From contig PBVH01000024.1 of the NCBI GenBank assembly GCA_002728175.1, positions 45,922 to 53,058 of the forward strand: 7,137 nt of DNA, read 5' to 3'. Shown here piece by piece: positions 1 through 4,997 of this stretch (position 1 is the stretch's first letter; every line of letters starts with the position of its first letter). Under the pieces are notes generated by a model. The model was not told where the DNA came from. It was given only the letters and a program-made list of their open reading frames with translations, and searched no databases. The translations under genes and the position numbers were made by a program. This stretch comes from Flavobacteriales bacterium (GTDB taxonomy: Bacteria > Bacteroidota > Bacteroidia > Flavobacteriales > BACL11).

Positions 1-533
1 ACACCAAATAATATAATTTTTCTGTTTAATTTTTCAACTTTTCCTATCATATGATCAAGCTCATCATAATTAGAAATATAAAAGCCACTGCCTGATTTTT
101 TAGTTTTATTAATAAAATGATTTATCATGTAAATTAATGAGGAGTTTTTGTTTTCACTATAAGTAGGTAGTAGAGCTAAAAAACAGTAATCATCAATATT
201 GCCATAAAATTTTTCAAATGATTTTTCAAATGATTTTTGATAGAGTTTTATATCTGCTAAATAATGTTTACTTTGAGTTCCTTGAGTTCCGCTACTTAAA
301 AATTTTATTTCTTCATTTTTTGACTTGCAAATTATCTTTTTTGATTTGAAAAATTCTATCGGAAGAAAGGGTATTTGATAAATATTTTTTGGTGTTTGTT
401 TTTTTAAAATATGATCCGAATATAGCTTGTAAACTGGATTGTTCTGCATCTGATAATCGAAAGCAATCATACAGAATTTTTCAAATTCATTACTAGAATT
501 TATTTCAAAAATTCTTTTTTTATAATCACTCAT
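1..533 (-). CDS. LuxE/PaaK-family acyl-protein synthetase-like protein (5' half, runs off left edge)
   Basis: This is an open frame of 177 codons from ATG at 533 with no stop before the window edge, so the C-terminal half is missing. The visible protein starts MSDYKKRIFEINSSNEFEKF, has a proline-containing segment NIYQIPFLPIEFFKSKKI, and then the signature FLSSGTQGTQSKH at about residues 82-94. That signature resembles the nucleotide-binding SSGTTG...S(K/R)H motif of adenylate-forming LuxE-type acyl-protein synthetases. It is followed by LALLPTYSENKNSSLIYMINHF, also typical of these proteins. LuxE-type enzymes activate a fatty acid as acyl-AMP and transfer it to a protein or CoA. The substrate of the flavobacterial members is unknown to me, and no lux genes are visible. 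The coding sequence carries two tandem micro-duplications (210-233 and 273-290). The gene has its own promoter and is isolated from the porin by a terminator. Family assignment is fairly sure; function is not. Confidence 0.8.
   Translation of the reverse strand, partial: MSDYKKRIFEINSSNEFEKFCMIAFDYQMQNNPVYKLYSDHILKKQTPKNIYQIPFLPIEFFKSKKIICKSKNEEIKFLSSGTQGTQSKHYLADIKLYQKSFEKSFEKFYGNIDDYCFLALLPTYSENKNSSLIYMINHFINKTKKSGSGFYISNYDELDHMIGKVEKLNRKIILFG
210..233. repeat. 12-bp perfect tandem duplication inside the LuxE-like gene
   Basis: Two adjacent copies of TTTTTCAAATGA, followed by a further partial TTTTTGA. They are read on the minus strand as KSFE-KSFE-K. The period is a multiple of three, so the frame is kept. 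Confidence 0.85.
273..290. repeat. 9-bp perfect tandem duplication inside the LuxE-like gene
   Basis: Two adjacent copies of TTGAGTTCC. Read on the minus strand they give GTQ-GTQ in the middle of the SSGT nucleotide-binding signature. The frame is preserved. Confidence 0.85.
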
Positions 534-546
534 ATTTATCACAAAA

Positions 547-554
547 CAAATTTA
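547..554 (-). promoter_or_regulatory. Promoter -7 element of the LuxE-like gene
   Basis: On the minus strand TAAATTTG matches the Bacteroidota -7 consensus TAnnTTTG exactly and lies 13 bases before the ATG at 533. No TTG is seen at the usual 17-23 base distance; the nearest one, 29 bases away, is in the terminator. Only the -7 part is therefore supported. The implied leader is about 7-9 bases. Confidence 0.55.
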
Positions 555-584
555 GAATATAAATTAATCTTTAAATACATTCTC

Positions 585-616
585 AAAAAAAAGAGGCCTT
601 TTGAAGCCTCTTTTTT
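585..616 (-). terminator. Rho-independent terminator of the porin gene
   Basis: A perfect 11-bp stem (587-597 pairing with 606-616, core GAGGC/GCCTC) has an 8-base loop. Read leftwards it ends in a run of eight U from 592 to 585. It starts about 20 bases after the porin stop codon and ends transcription before the LuxE-like promoter. The plus strand also has a T run (611-616), so it could act in both directions, but no plus-strand gene arrives here. Confidence 0.9.
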
Positions 617-636
617 AATTTATTTAAGTTTATTGC

Positions 637-1638
637 TTAAAACTTATATTCTAAATTAATGTAAAATGTATTTTCTCTATCTGCTTCTTCTTCTGTTTCT
701 AAAGTTGCTTCTTGCCAAGACTGTACATTCATTGCTACAGTAACACCTTTTGTCATCTTTTTTTGTACACCAACGATCATCATATTTCCATCTTTGCTTA
801 AATTCCACTGATTTCCTAGATTATCTTCCGACTCTAGTACATCATATCGTCCAAATACTGATAAATCATTACCTAATGAATAATCTCCATATACGGATCT
901 ACCAATTTTTTTATTATCTATAACATTATCAGCATTTTCTTGAATGTTGTATTCTCCTCCAATTTTAACAGCCCCCATATTATATACAGCAGCTAGAGTG
1001 TTAATTGTTTGGTTATCAGTGTTTGGTTCATAAGAAGATCTTGGGGCAATATCTGTTGCTGCACGAACAGAAAGCTTATTTATAGAATAAATTAAGCCAA
1101 CACCACCTCTCATAAGTCCATTACTCCCTTGAACTTTTTTGTATCCATCACCATTTAAAACTTGTAAATCAAAAGAAATATTTTTGTTTAATGAGTAGTC
1201 TAATGTTAAACCTAAGTCTGCTGAGTTGGCCCACTTATTTTGATCTTGTAAAGATTTATAGATGTATCTTTTTCCCCAAGCTTTTTCCATAAACTTGAAG
1301 TTTTTGGTGCCAATCATACCAAAGTTAATATTTACATTGTCATTGTACTTCCAATTTAGTTGAGCTATTTTTAAGAACGCGGTATAGGCAGTTCCTCCAG
1401 TGTTATTTCCAACGTCAAAAGTTATTTTTGTTGAAAATTTGTCGTCAATTTTATAGCTGTATCCAAGATATGCTCTTTTAAGTTCAAATTCTTTGAAGCT
1501 ATCTTCACCGTCTTCAGGTGACATGTCATAATTGAAATTTGAGAAAACTTTACCGAAAACTTTTCCTGATTGTGCATTTGTGTTATAGCAAAGAAAAGAT
1601 AACACAAGACTTAAAATTATTGTTTTTTTCATGTTCAT
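637..1638 (-). CDS. Outer-membrane porin, phosphate-selective porin (OprO/OprP)-like
   Basis: This 333-residue protein has a signal peptide (MKKTIILSLVLSFLCYNTNA, likely cleaved before QS at about residue 23). The mature part consists of alternating short beta-strand patterns, such as ELKRAYLGYSYKI, STKITFDVG and VNINFGMIGTKNF. It ends in NLEYKF with a terminal phenylalanine, as beta-barrel outer-membrane proteins do. The pattern fits the Porin_O_P type found in Bacteroidota; the protein is slightly shorter than many members. Two in-frame starts are possible, ATG at 1638 or ATG at 1632. The second gives the cleaner signal peptide, and both fit the promoter. The gene lies 93 bases downstream of the PiT permease on the same strand and has its own repeat-containing promoter and a strong terminator. 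I infer phosphate passage across the outer membrane from this context; selectivity cannot be read from the sequence. Confidence 0.8.
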   Translation of the reverse strand: MNMKKTIILSLVLSFLCYNTNAQSGKVFGKVFSNFNYDMSPEDGEDSFKEFELKRAYLGYSYKIDDKFSTKITFDVGNNTGGTAYTAFLKIAQLNWKYNDNVNINFGMIGTKNFKFMEKAWGKRYIYKSLQDQNKWANSADLGLTLDYSLNKNISFDLQVLNGDGYKKVQGSNGLMRGGVGLIYSINKLSVRAATDIAPRSSYEPNTDNQTINTLAAVYNMGAVKIGGEYNIQENADNVIDNKKIGRSVYGDYSLGNDLSVFGRYDVLESEDNLGNQWNLSKDGNMMIVGVQKKMTKGVTVAMNVQSWQEATLETEEEADRENTFYINLEYKF

Positions 1639-1649
1639 ATTTTTAATTA

Positions 1650-1657
1650 CAAAATTA
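1650..1657 (-). promoter_or_regulatory. Porin promoter -7 element
   Basis: Minus-strand TAATTTTG fits TAnnTTTG exactly. It lies 16 bases downstream of the last 11-bp repeat and 11 bases before the first possible porin ATG (17 before the second). No TTG occurs at normal -33 spacing, as expected for an activator-dependent promoter. Confidence 0.55.
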
Positions 1658-1673
1658 GTTATAATATTGTAAG

Positions 1674-1727
1674 AATTGTTAAAAAATGTTTACCAATTGG
1701 TTAAGATTACATTAACAATAATTAACA
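1674..1727 (-). promoter_or_regulatory. Putative Pho box of the porin gene (11-bp direct repeats)
   Basis: Read on the minus strand there are four in-phase 11-mers: TGTTAATGTAA (1717-1707), TCTTAACCAAT (1706-1696), TGGTAAACATT (1695-1685) and TTTTAACAATT (1684-1674). One more TGTTAA half-site lies upstream at 1727, offset by 10. PhoB-type OmpR-family regulators are known to bind tandem repeats with an 11-bp period. The same pattern recurs at two other promoters in this window. That PhoB from this locus binds here is inference. Confidence 0.65.
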
Positions 1728-1731
1728 AAAT

Positions 1732-2928
1732 TTAAAAGCCAAGTTTACTAAAAAATTTAGCAATCGCTCCAGCAAATTCTTGAGGTATATTAGTTATCAT
1801 TGAAGAAAAAGTTAGTTGATCGTTAACACCAATTGCAATAGCAATTGAAACAATTAGGCCAATCATTGCAAAAGAAAAATCTTTTATTATTAACTTAAAT
1901 GTTTTTGTAACACTATTCTCTCCACTATTTCTAAGAGCCATTCCAAGTTCTCTTCCTCCAAGTAATCCAATAAATACCCATGTTGTACTCATAGGAACTT
2001 GAGAGTAAAGTTTGAAGTAAAATAAAATTATACAGTAAACAAAGTCTACTAGTGTTGCGAATCTAACATCTGTTACAACAGATTTCTCAGTTACAATTTT
2101 TTGTATTCTTCCGCCTTTATAATAAAGTAAAAATCCTAAGCCAATAAATAACGCTCCTGCAAATCCAGAAAATTCACCAAAACTTAAGCTTCTTGGTAAA
2201 TAAACAGCAATATTTGCAGCGTCTTGCATTAGCCAAACCGACCACAGTGTTCCTGTAGTTATCCACTGTGCAATTGTCCAGCCAAATTTTGCTTCACCTA
2301 CAAAATATTTTTTTGCCAGTTTAGCAATTAAACTAAAAACAATTAATCCTAAAAAGAAAGCTAAAATATAGCCAGATAAACTTTTACCTAATACTTTACC
2401 AACTGCAGCAGGGCTAGCAGCAAATGATGTTAAAAGTATAAATGTTGTAGATACAGGCATTTTAAGCCTCGTTAAAATTAGTAGAAATATTGGCGCTGCT
2501 ATTTGTAGAAAATGAAAACTAGTTGGAGCTTTTTCAAATCCTTTTGCAAGTAATCTACCATGACTCACATCTCCATCAGCTATTCCATCCCCAATAGGAT
2601 TTCCATTGGAGTCAAAAGCTCCAACAAAATCTGAAAAAAAGTAGCTGTAACTATGAGTTAATAGAAAGACTCCTCCAATAAATAACCAAAGAACCCACCA
2701 TTTCTTATCTTGATTGGAAGCTATAAAAGTACCAAGCGTTTGAATACTATCATTTGCTACAGCAGCATAAGCGGCAAATAAAAAGCCAGCCCACATAGCA
2801 AGGTTTGGGTATGGAGCCACAAACATTGCAATAAGAAAACATATACATATAAATGCTAAAAATGTCCTTTCTCCTTTAGGAAGCCAAACAACTTCTGGGT
2901 AACCAAAACCTTTTAATATTTTTTTCAT
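1732..2928 (-). CDS. PiT-type inorganic phosphate permease
   Basis: This 398-residue polytopic inner-membrane protein has about ten hydrophobic segments and no signal peptide. It shows the internal duplication of the PHO4/PiT family. The first half has VANDSIQTLGTF (residues 57-68) and MPVSTTF (157-163). The second half has MQDAANIAVYLPR (234-246) and PMSTTW (312-317). These correspond to the GAND...N and P(I/V)STTH signatures of PiT carriers, which couple phosphate uptake to cations. Both copies are degenerate compared with the textbook forms (VAND for GAND, QDAAN for GAND, F or W in place of H), so a diverged, Bacteroidota-specific branch is likely. The gene follows its own promoter with two 11-bp repeats, with a leader of about 18 bases. 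No terminator separates it from the porin, so read-through is possible. Family is fairly certain; phosphate as substrate is supported by the neighbours. Confidence 0.85.
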   Translation of the reverse strand: MKKILKGFGYPEVVWLPKGERTFLAFICICFLIAMFVAPYPNLAMWAGFLFAAYAAVANDSIQTLGTFIASNQDKKWWVLWLFIGGVFLLTHSYSYFFSDFVGAFDSNGNPIGDGIADGDVSHGRLLAKGFEKAPTSFHFLQIAAPIFLLILTRLKMPVSTTFILLTSFAASPAAVGKVLGKSLSGYILAFFLGLIVFSLIAKLAKKYFVGEAKFGWTIAQWITTGTLWSVWLMQDAANIAVYLPRSLSFGEFSGFAGALFIGLGFLLYYKGGRIQKIVTEKSVVTDVRFATLVDFVYCIILFYFKLYSQVPMSTTWVFIGLLGGRELGMALRNSGENSVTKTFKLIIKDFSFAMIGLIVSIAIAIGVNDQLTFSSMITNIPQEFAGAIAKFFSKLGF

Positions 2929-2951
2929 TTTATAATTTTTTAAATTTTGTA

Positions 2952-2959
2952 CAATTTTA
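2952..2959 (-). promoter_or_regulatory. PiT permease promoter -7 element
   Basis: Minus-strand TAAAATTG differs from TAnnTTTG at one position. It lies 17 bases after the last 11-bp repeat and 23 bases before the ATG at 2928. That spacing is the same as at the microprotein promoter. Confidence 0.45.
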
Positions 2960-2976
2960 TATATTCTTCTAAATTT

Positions 2977-2998
2977 TAATGTTATGAAAATGTTAAGA
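2977..2998 (-). promoter_or_regulatory. Putative Pho box of the PiT permease gene
   Basis: There are two adjacent minus-strand 11-mers, TCTTAACATTT (2998-2988) and TCATAACATTA (2987-2977). They match the repeats upstream of the porin and microprotein. A further upstream copy is not recognisable. Two 11-bp half-sites is the minimal Pho box size known for PhoB. Confidence 0.6.
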
Positions 2999-3013
2999 AA
3001 AAAATAATTTTAT

Positions 3014-3042
3014 AAAAAAAAAGCATAGAATATTCTATGCTT
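3014..3042 (-). terminator. Rho-independent terminator of the microprotein unit
   Basis: A perfect 22-bp palindrome (3021-3042, arms starting AAGCATAGA) forms a 9-bp stem with an ATAT loop. On the minus strand it is followed by a run of T (to 3014). It lies 29 bases after the stop of the 27-codon gene, and nothing else transcribed leftwards enters it. It therefore marks a separate short transcript that ends just before the PiT promoter. Confidence 0.85.
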
Positions 3043-3070
3043 ATATTTTTATAATGTAGTTGTAATAAAT

Positions 3071-3154
3071 TTAAATAGCAATAAAGAAAACTGTTATCAT
3101 TAGTGCTAGATAAATAACTGCAGATAAATCTTTTACTTTTTTAGTATTTTCCAT
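3071..3154 (-). CDS. 27-residue membrane microprotein, unknown function
   Basis: An ATG at 3154 opens a 27-codon frame ending in TAA at 3071. The peptide has a charged N-terminus (MENTKKVKD) followed by an uninterrupted hydrophobic stretch to the end (residues 10-27, including LSAVIYLALM and ITVFFIAI). This is a single-pass membrane microprotein layout, probably with the basic N-terminus inside. The frame is short enough to arise by chance. However, it sits 15 bases after an exact TAnnTTTG element, 17 bases further from a putative Pho box, and 29 bases before a strong terminator. Its leader is A-rich, as Bacteroidota translation starts usually are. I do not recognise the family. Known membrane microproteins of this size are often subunits or regulators of transporters or sensor kinases, and the flanking permease and PhoR-like kinase are obvious candidate partners. 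The alternative is a small RNA of about 150 bases whose open frame is accidental. Confidence 0.6.
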   Translation of the reverse strand: MENTKKVKDLSAVIYLALMITVFFIAI

Positions 3155-3169
3155 AATTTTAATTTTTGA

Positions 3170-3177
3170 CAAAAATA
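3170..3177 (-). promoter_or_regulatory. Microprotein promoter -7 element
   Basis: Minus-strand TATTTTTG is an exact TAnnTTTG match. It lies 17 bases downstream of the nearest 11-bp repeat and 15 bases before the ATG at 3154. There is no TTG at -33 spacing; the repeats occupy that place. Confidence 0.65.
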
Positions 3178-3194
3178 AGCATCTGATTTTTCAT

Positions 3195-3238
3195 AAATGT
3201 TAATATTCTATTACTTCAATGTTAACAAATTGTTAAGT
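3195..3238 (-). promoter_or_regulatory. Putative Pho box between the microprotein and phoB (divergent)
   Basis: There are four in-phase 11-mers on the minus strand: ACTTAACAATT (3238-3228), TGTTAACATTG (3227-3217), a degenerate AAGTAATAGAA (3216-3206) and TATTAACATTT (3205-3195). Orientation and distance to the -7 element match the PiT and porin promoters, so the first target is probably the microprotein unit. Because TGTTAACA is self-complementary, the site can also be read towards phoB, whose -33 region it overlaps. Confidence 0.65.
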
Positions 3239-3261
3239 GTTTTTATAATTTACTAAATTTT
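3230..3261 (+). promoter_or_regulatory. Candidate promoter of the phoB-phoR operon
   Basis: TTG at 3230-3232 is separated by 21 bases from TAAATTTT at 3254-3261, which is one mismatch from TAnnTTTG. This falls inside the known 17-23 base spacing. The -33 part lies within the repeat array, so PhoB binding could repress or activate its own operon. The implied leader is about 50 bases and contains an inverted repeat. Confidence 0.4.
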
Positions 3262-3283
3262 ACTCAAAAAAATAATATTTATT

Positions 3284-3300
3284 AATCTAATAATTAGATT
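3284..3300. repeat. 17-bp perfect inverted repeat in the phoB leader
   Basis: AATCTAAT and ATTAGATT flank a single A, ending 20 bases before the phoB ATG. With a one-base centre it is a poor RNA hairpin. A dimeric operator is at least as likely, and chance in A+T-rich DNA cannot be excluded. Confidence 0.5.
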
Positions 3301-3320
3301 TGCTAAAAATATTTCACTTT

Positions 3321-3983
3321 ATGAAAATATTAATAGTAGATGATGAGAAGGATATTTTGGAATTTTTGTCTTATAATTTACAAAAGGAAGGATATGAAAT
3401 TTTTAGAGCAAATAATGGTAACAGTGCTTTAAAAGTTGCAAAAAAAGAAATTCCAGACTTAATAATATTAGATGTGATGATGCCAGAGATGGATGGTATA
3501 GAGACATGTGAAAAGGTTAGAGAAATAGAGTCTTTAGATTCAACTCTTATACTGTTTTTGACTGCACGATCAGAAGAATACTCAGAATTAGCTGGCTTTA
3601 GCGCTGGTGCAGATGATTATGTAACAAAGCCAATTAAGCCTAAGTTACTTATTAGTAGAGTGAATGCTTTATTAAGGAGAAAAGGGAAAAATAAAGATCA
3701 AAAACTAATCAAGATTGAACATATTGAAATAGATAAAGATAAGCACTTACTCTTACATAAAGGTGATTCTGTTGAATTGGCTAGAAAAGAATTTAATCTA
3801 TTGTACTATTTAATGACTGTTCCTGGAAAAGTCTTTACCAGAGAAGAAATTATCTCCAATGTTTGGAAAGATACTTTTGTTGGTGATAGGACGATAGATG
3901 TGCATGTAAGAAAAATTAGAGAAAAGTTAGGCGATCAGTACATTAAAACTATTAAAGGTGTTGGTTATAAGTTTGATGTTTAA
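3321..3983 (+). CDS. phoB: PhoB-like response regulator (OmpR/PhoB family)
   Basis: The protein has 220 residues from ATG at 3321 (MKILIVDDEKDILEF), the normal start for a receiver domain. An in-frame TTG at 3300 would only add seven atypical residues. The receiver domain (about 1-120) has the acidic pair D7/D8, the phosphoacceptor D51 in LIILDVMMPEMDG, T81 in FLTAR and K103 in VTKP. The winged-helix DNA-binding domain (about 128-220) has the typical ELARKEFNLLYYL, the recognition helix RTIDVHVRKIREKLG and the final TIKGVGYKF. It would be phosphorylated by the kinase encoded 15 bases downstream and bind 11-bp direct repeats. The family is certain. The name phoB rests on the adjacent phosphate permease, porin and Pho-box-like repeats, not on sequence alone. 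Confidence 0.92.
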   Translation: MKILIVDDEKDILEFLSYNLQKEGYEIFRANNGNSALKVAKKEIPDLIILDVMMPEMDGIETCEKVREIESLDSTLILFLTARSEEYSELAGFSAGADDYVTKPIKPKLLISRVNALLRRKGKNKDQKLIKIEHIEIDKDKHLLLHKGDSVELARKEFNLLYYLMTVPGKVFTREEIISNVWKDTFVGDRTIDVHVRKIREKLGDQYIKTIKGVGYKFDV

Positions 3984-3998
3984 AATATATATTTGAGA

Positions 3999-4997
3999 AT
4001 GTTTAATATTAATAATCCTTTAAAATTATCAATTTTTGTTAGTCTTATAATATTTACTTTGTCTATAATCCTCGTTTCTTTATCTGTAGGTACACTATTA
4101 TTATCCATTTTAATTACACTATTTACATTTGTAGTAGTATTTTATGTTGTTAAACAATTTTTTTATGAGAAAATCCGAATTATTTACAAAAATATTTACA
4201 AATTTAAAGGTACATCTAATATTAAAGAGTTAGATATTGACACAGTAGAGAAAGAAGCTGAAGAGTGGGCCGAAGCTAAAGAAGAGGAGTTAAGGCAAAT
4301 GAAACAAGATGAAAACTATAGAAGAGAATTTATTGGTAATGTCTCTCATGAACTCAAAACACCAATATTTAATATTCAAGGTTATGTACAAACTTTATTA
4401 GATGGCGGCTTACAAGACGATACTATTAATATGAAGTATTTAAAAAGAGCTGATAAAAGTGTTGAAAGAATGATAAATATTGTTGAGGATTTGGAAGTGA
4501 TTTCTAGACTAGAAACAGAACAATCTGAACTTGATATTCAGACATTTGATATTAACAAGCTTGTAGAAGAAGTGTTTGATCAATTAGAAATGCGTGCTAA
4601 TGAAATGAAAATTTCATTACAATTAAATAATCAGTCTAACTCTAGTAAAACACTTGGCGATAAAGATAAAATTCAACAAGTTCTTATTAATTTAGTTAGT
4701 AATTCTATTAAGTATGGGAAAAAGGGAGGTAAGACTATTATTAGAATATTAGATATGGATGATAATATTCTTGTTGAAGTGGCGGATAATGGAATTGGAA
4801 TAGATCAAGTTTCATTAAGTAGATTGTTTGAAAGATTTTATAGGGTAGATAAAAATCGTTCAAGAGAGATAGGTGGGACAGGTTTGGGGTTGGCAATAGT
4901 CAAGCATATATTAGAAGGACATAATCAAACAATTAGCGTCAGAAGTACAAAAGGAGTGGGGTCAACCTTTTCGTTTATTTTAGAAAAGGGAAAATAA
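3999..4997 (+). CDS. phoR: PhoR-like sensor histidine kinase
   Basis: The protein has 332 residues from ATG at 3999; a TTG two codons upstream is less likely. Two membrane helices (about 10-29 and 32-53) are separated by only a few residues, so there is no periplasmic sensor domain. A Glu-rich helical linker follows (about 78-108, with EKEAEEWAEAKEEELRQMK). The HisKA domain carries the phosphorylated H117 in FIGNVSHELKTP. The ATPase domain has the N box NLVSNSIKYG (N235), G1 DNGIGI (263-268), F box LFERFYRVDK and G2 GGTGLGLAIV (292-301). All catalytic motifs are intact. No PAS domain fits between membrane and H box, unlike classical E. coli PhoR. The gene is co-transcribed with phoB, and its last 18 bases overlap the convergent glycosyltransferase gene. 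Phosphate sensing is inferred from context. Confidence 0.9.
   Translation: MFNINNPLKLSIFVSLIIFTLSIILVSLSVGTLLLSILITLFTFVVVFYVVKQFFYEKIRIIYKNIYKFKGTSNIKELDIDTVEKEAEEWAEAKEEELRQMKQDENYRREFIGNVSHELKTPIFNIQGYVQTLLDGGLQDDTINMKYLKRADKSVERMINIVEDLEVISRLETEQSELDIQTFDINKLVEEVFDQLEMRANEMKISLQLNNQSNSSKTLGDKDKIQQVLINLVSNSIKYGKKGGKTIIRILDMDDNILVEVADNGIGIDQVSLSRLFERFYRVDKNRSREIGGTGLGLAIVKHILEGHNQTISVRSTKGVGSTFSFILEKGK

Noticed and set aside
1422..1607. 61-codon open frame on the minus strand
   Set aside because: It lies wholly within the porin gene in another frame and has no recognisable domain or start context.
1691..1703. ACCAATTGGT palindrome upstream of the porin as a separate operator or PiT terminator
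   Set aside because: It lies inside the 11-bp repeat array and is explained by the repeat junction. There is no adjacent T run on the minus strand beyond general A+T content.
3300..3320. Upstream TTG start adding MLKIFHF to PhoB
   Set aside because: The ATG at 3321 gives the standard MKILIVDDE receiver start. The extension is atypical and part of it overlaps the leader palindrome.
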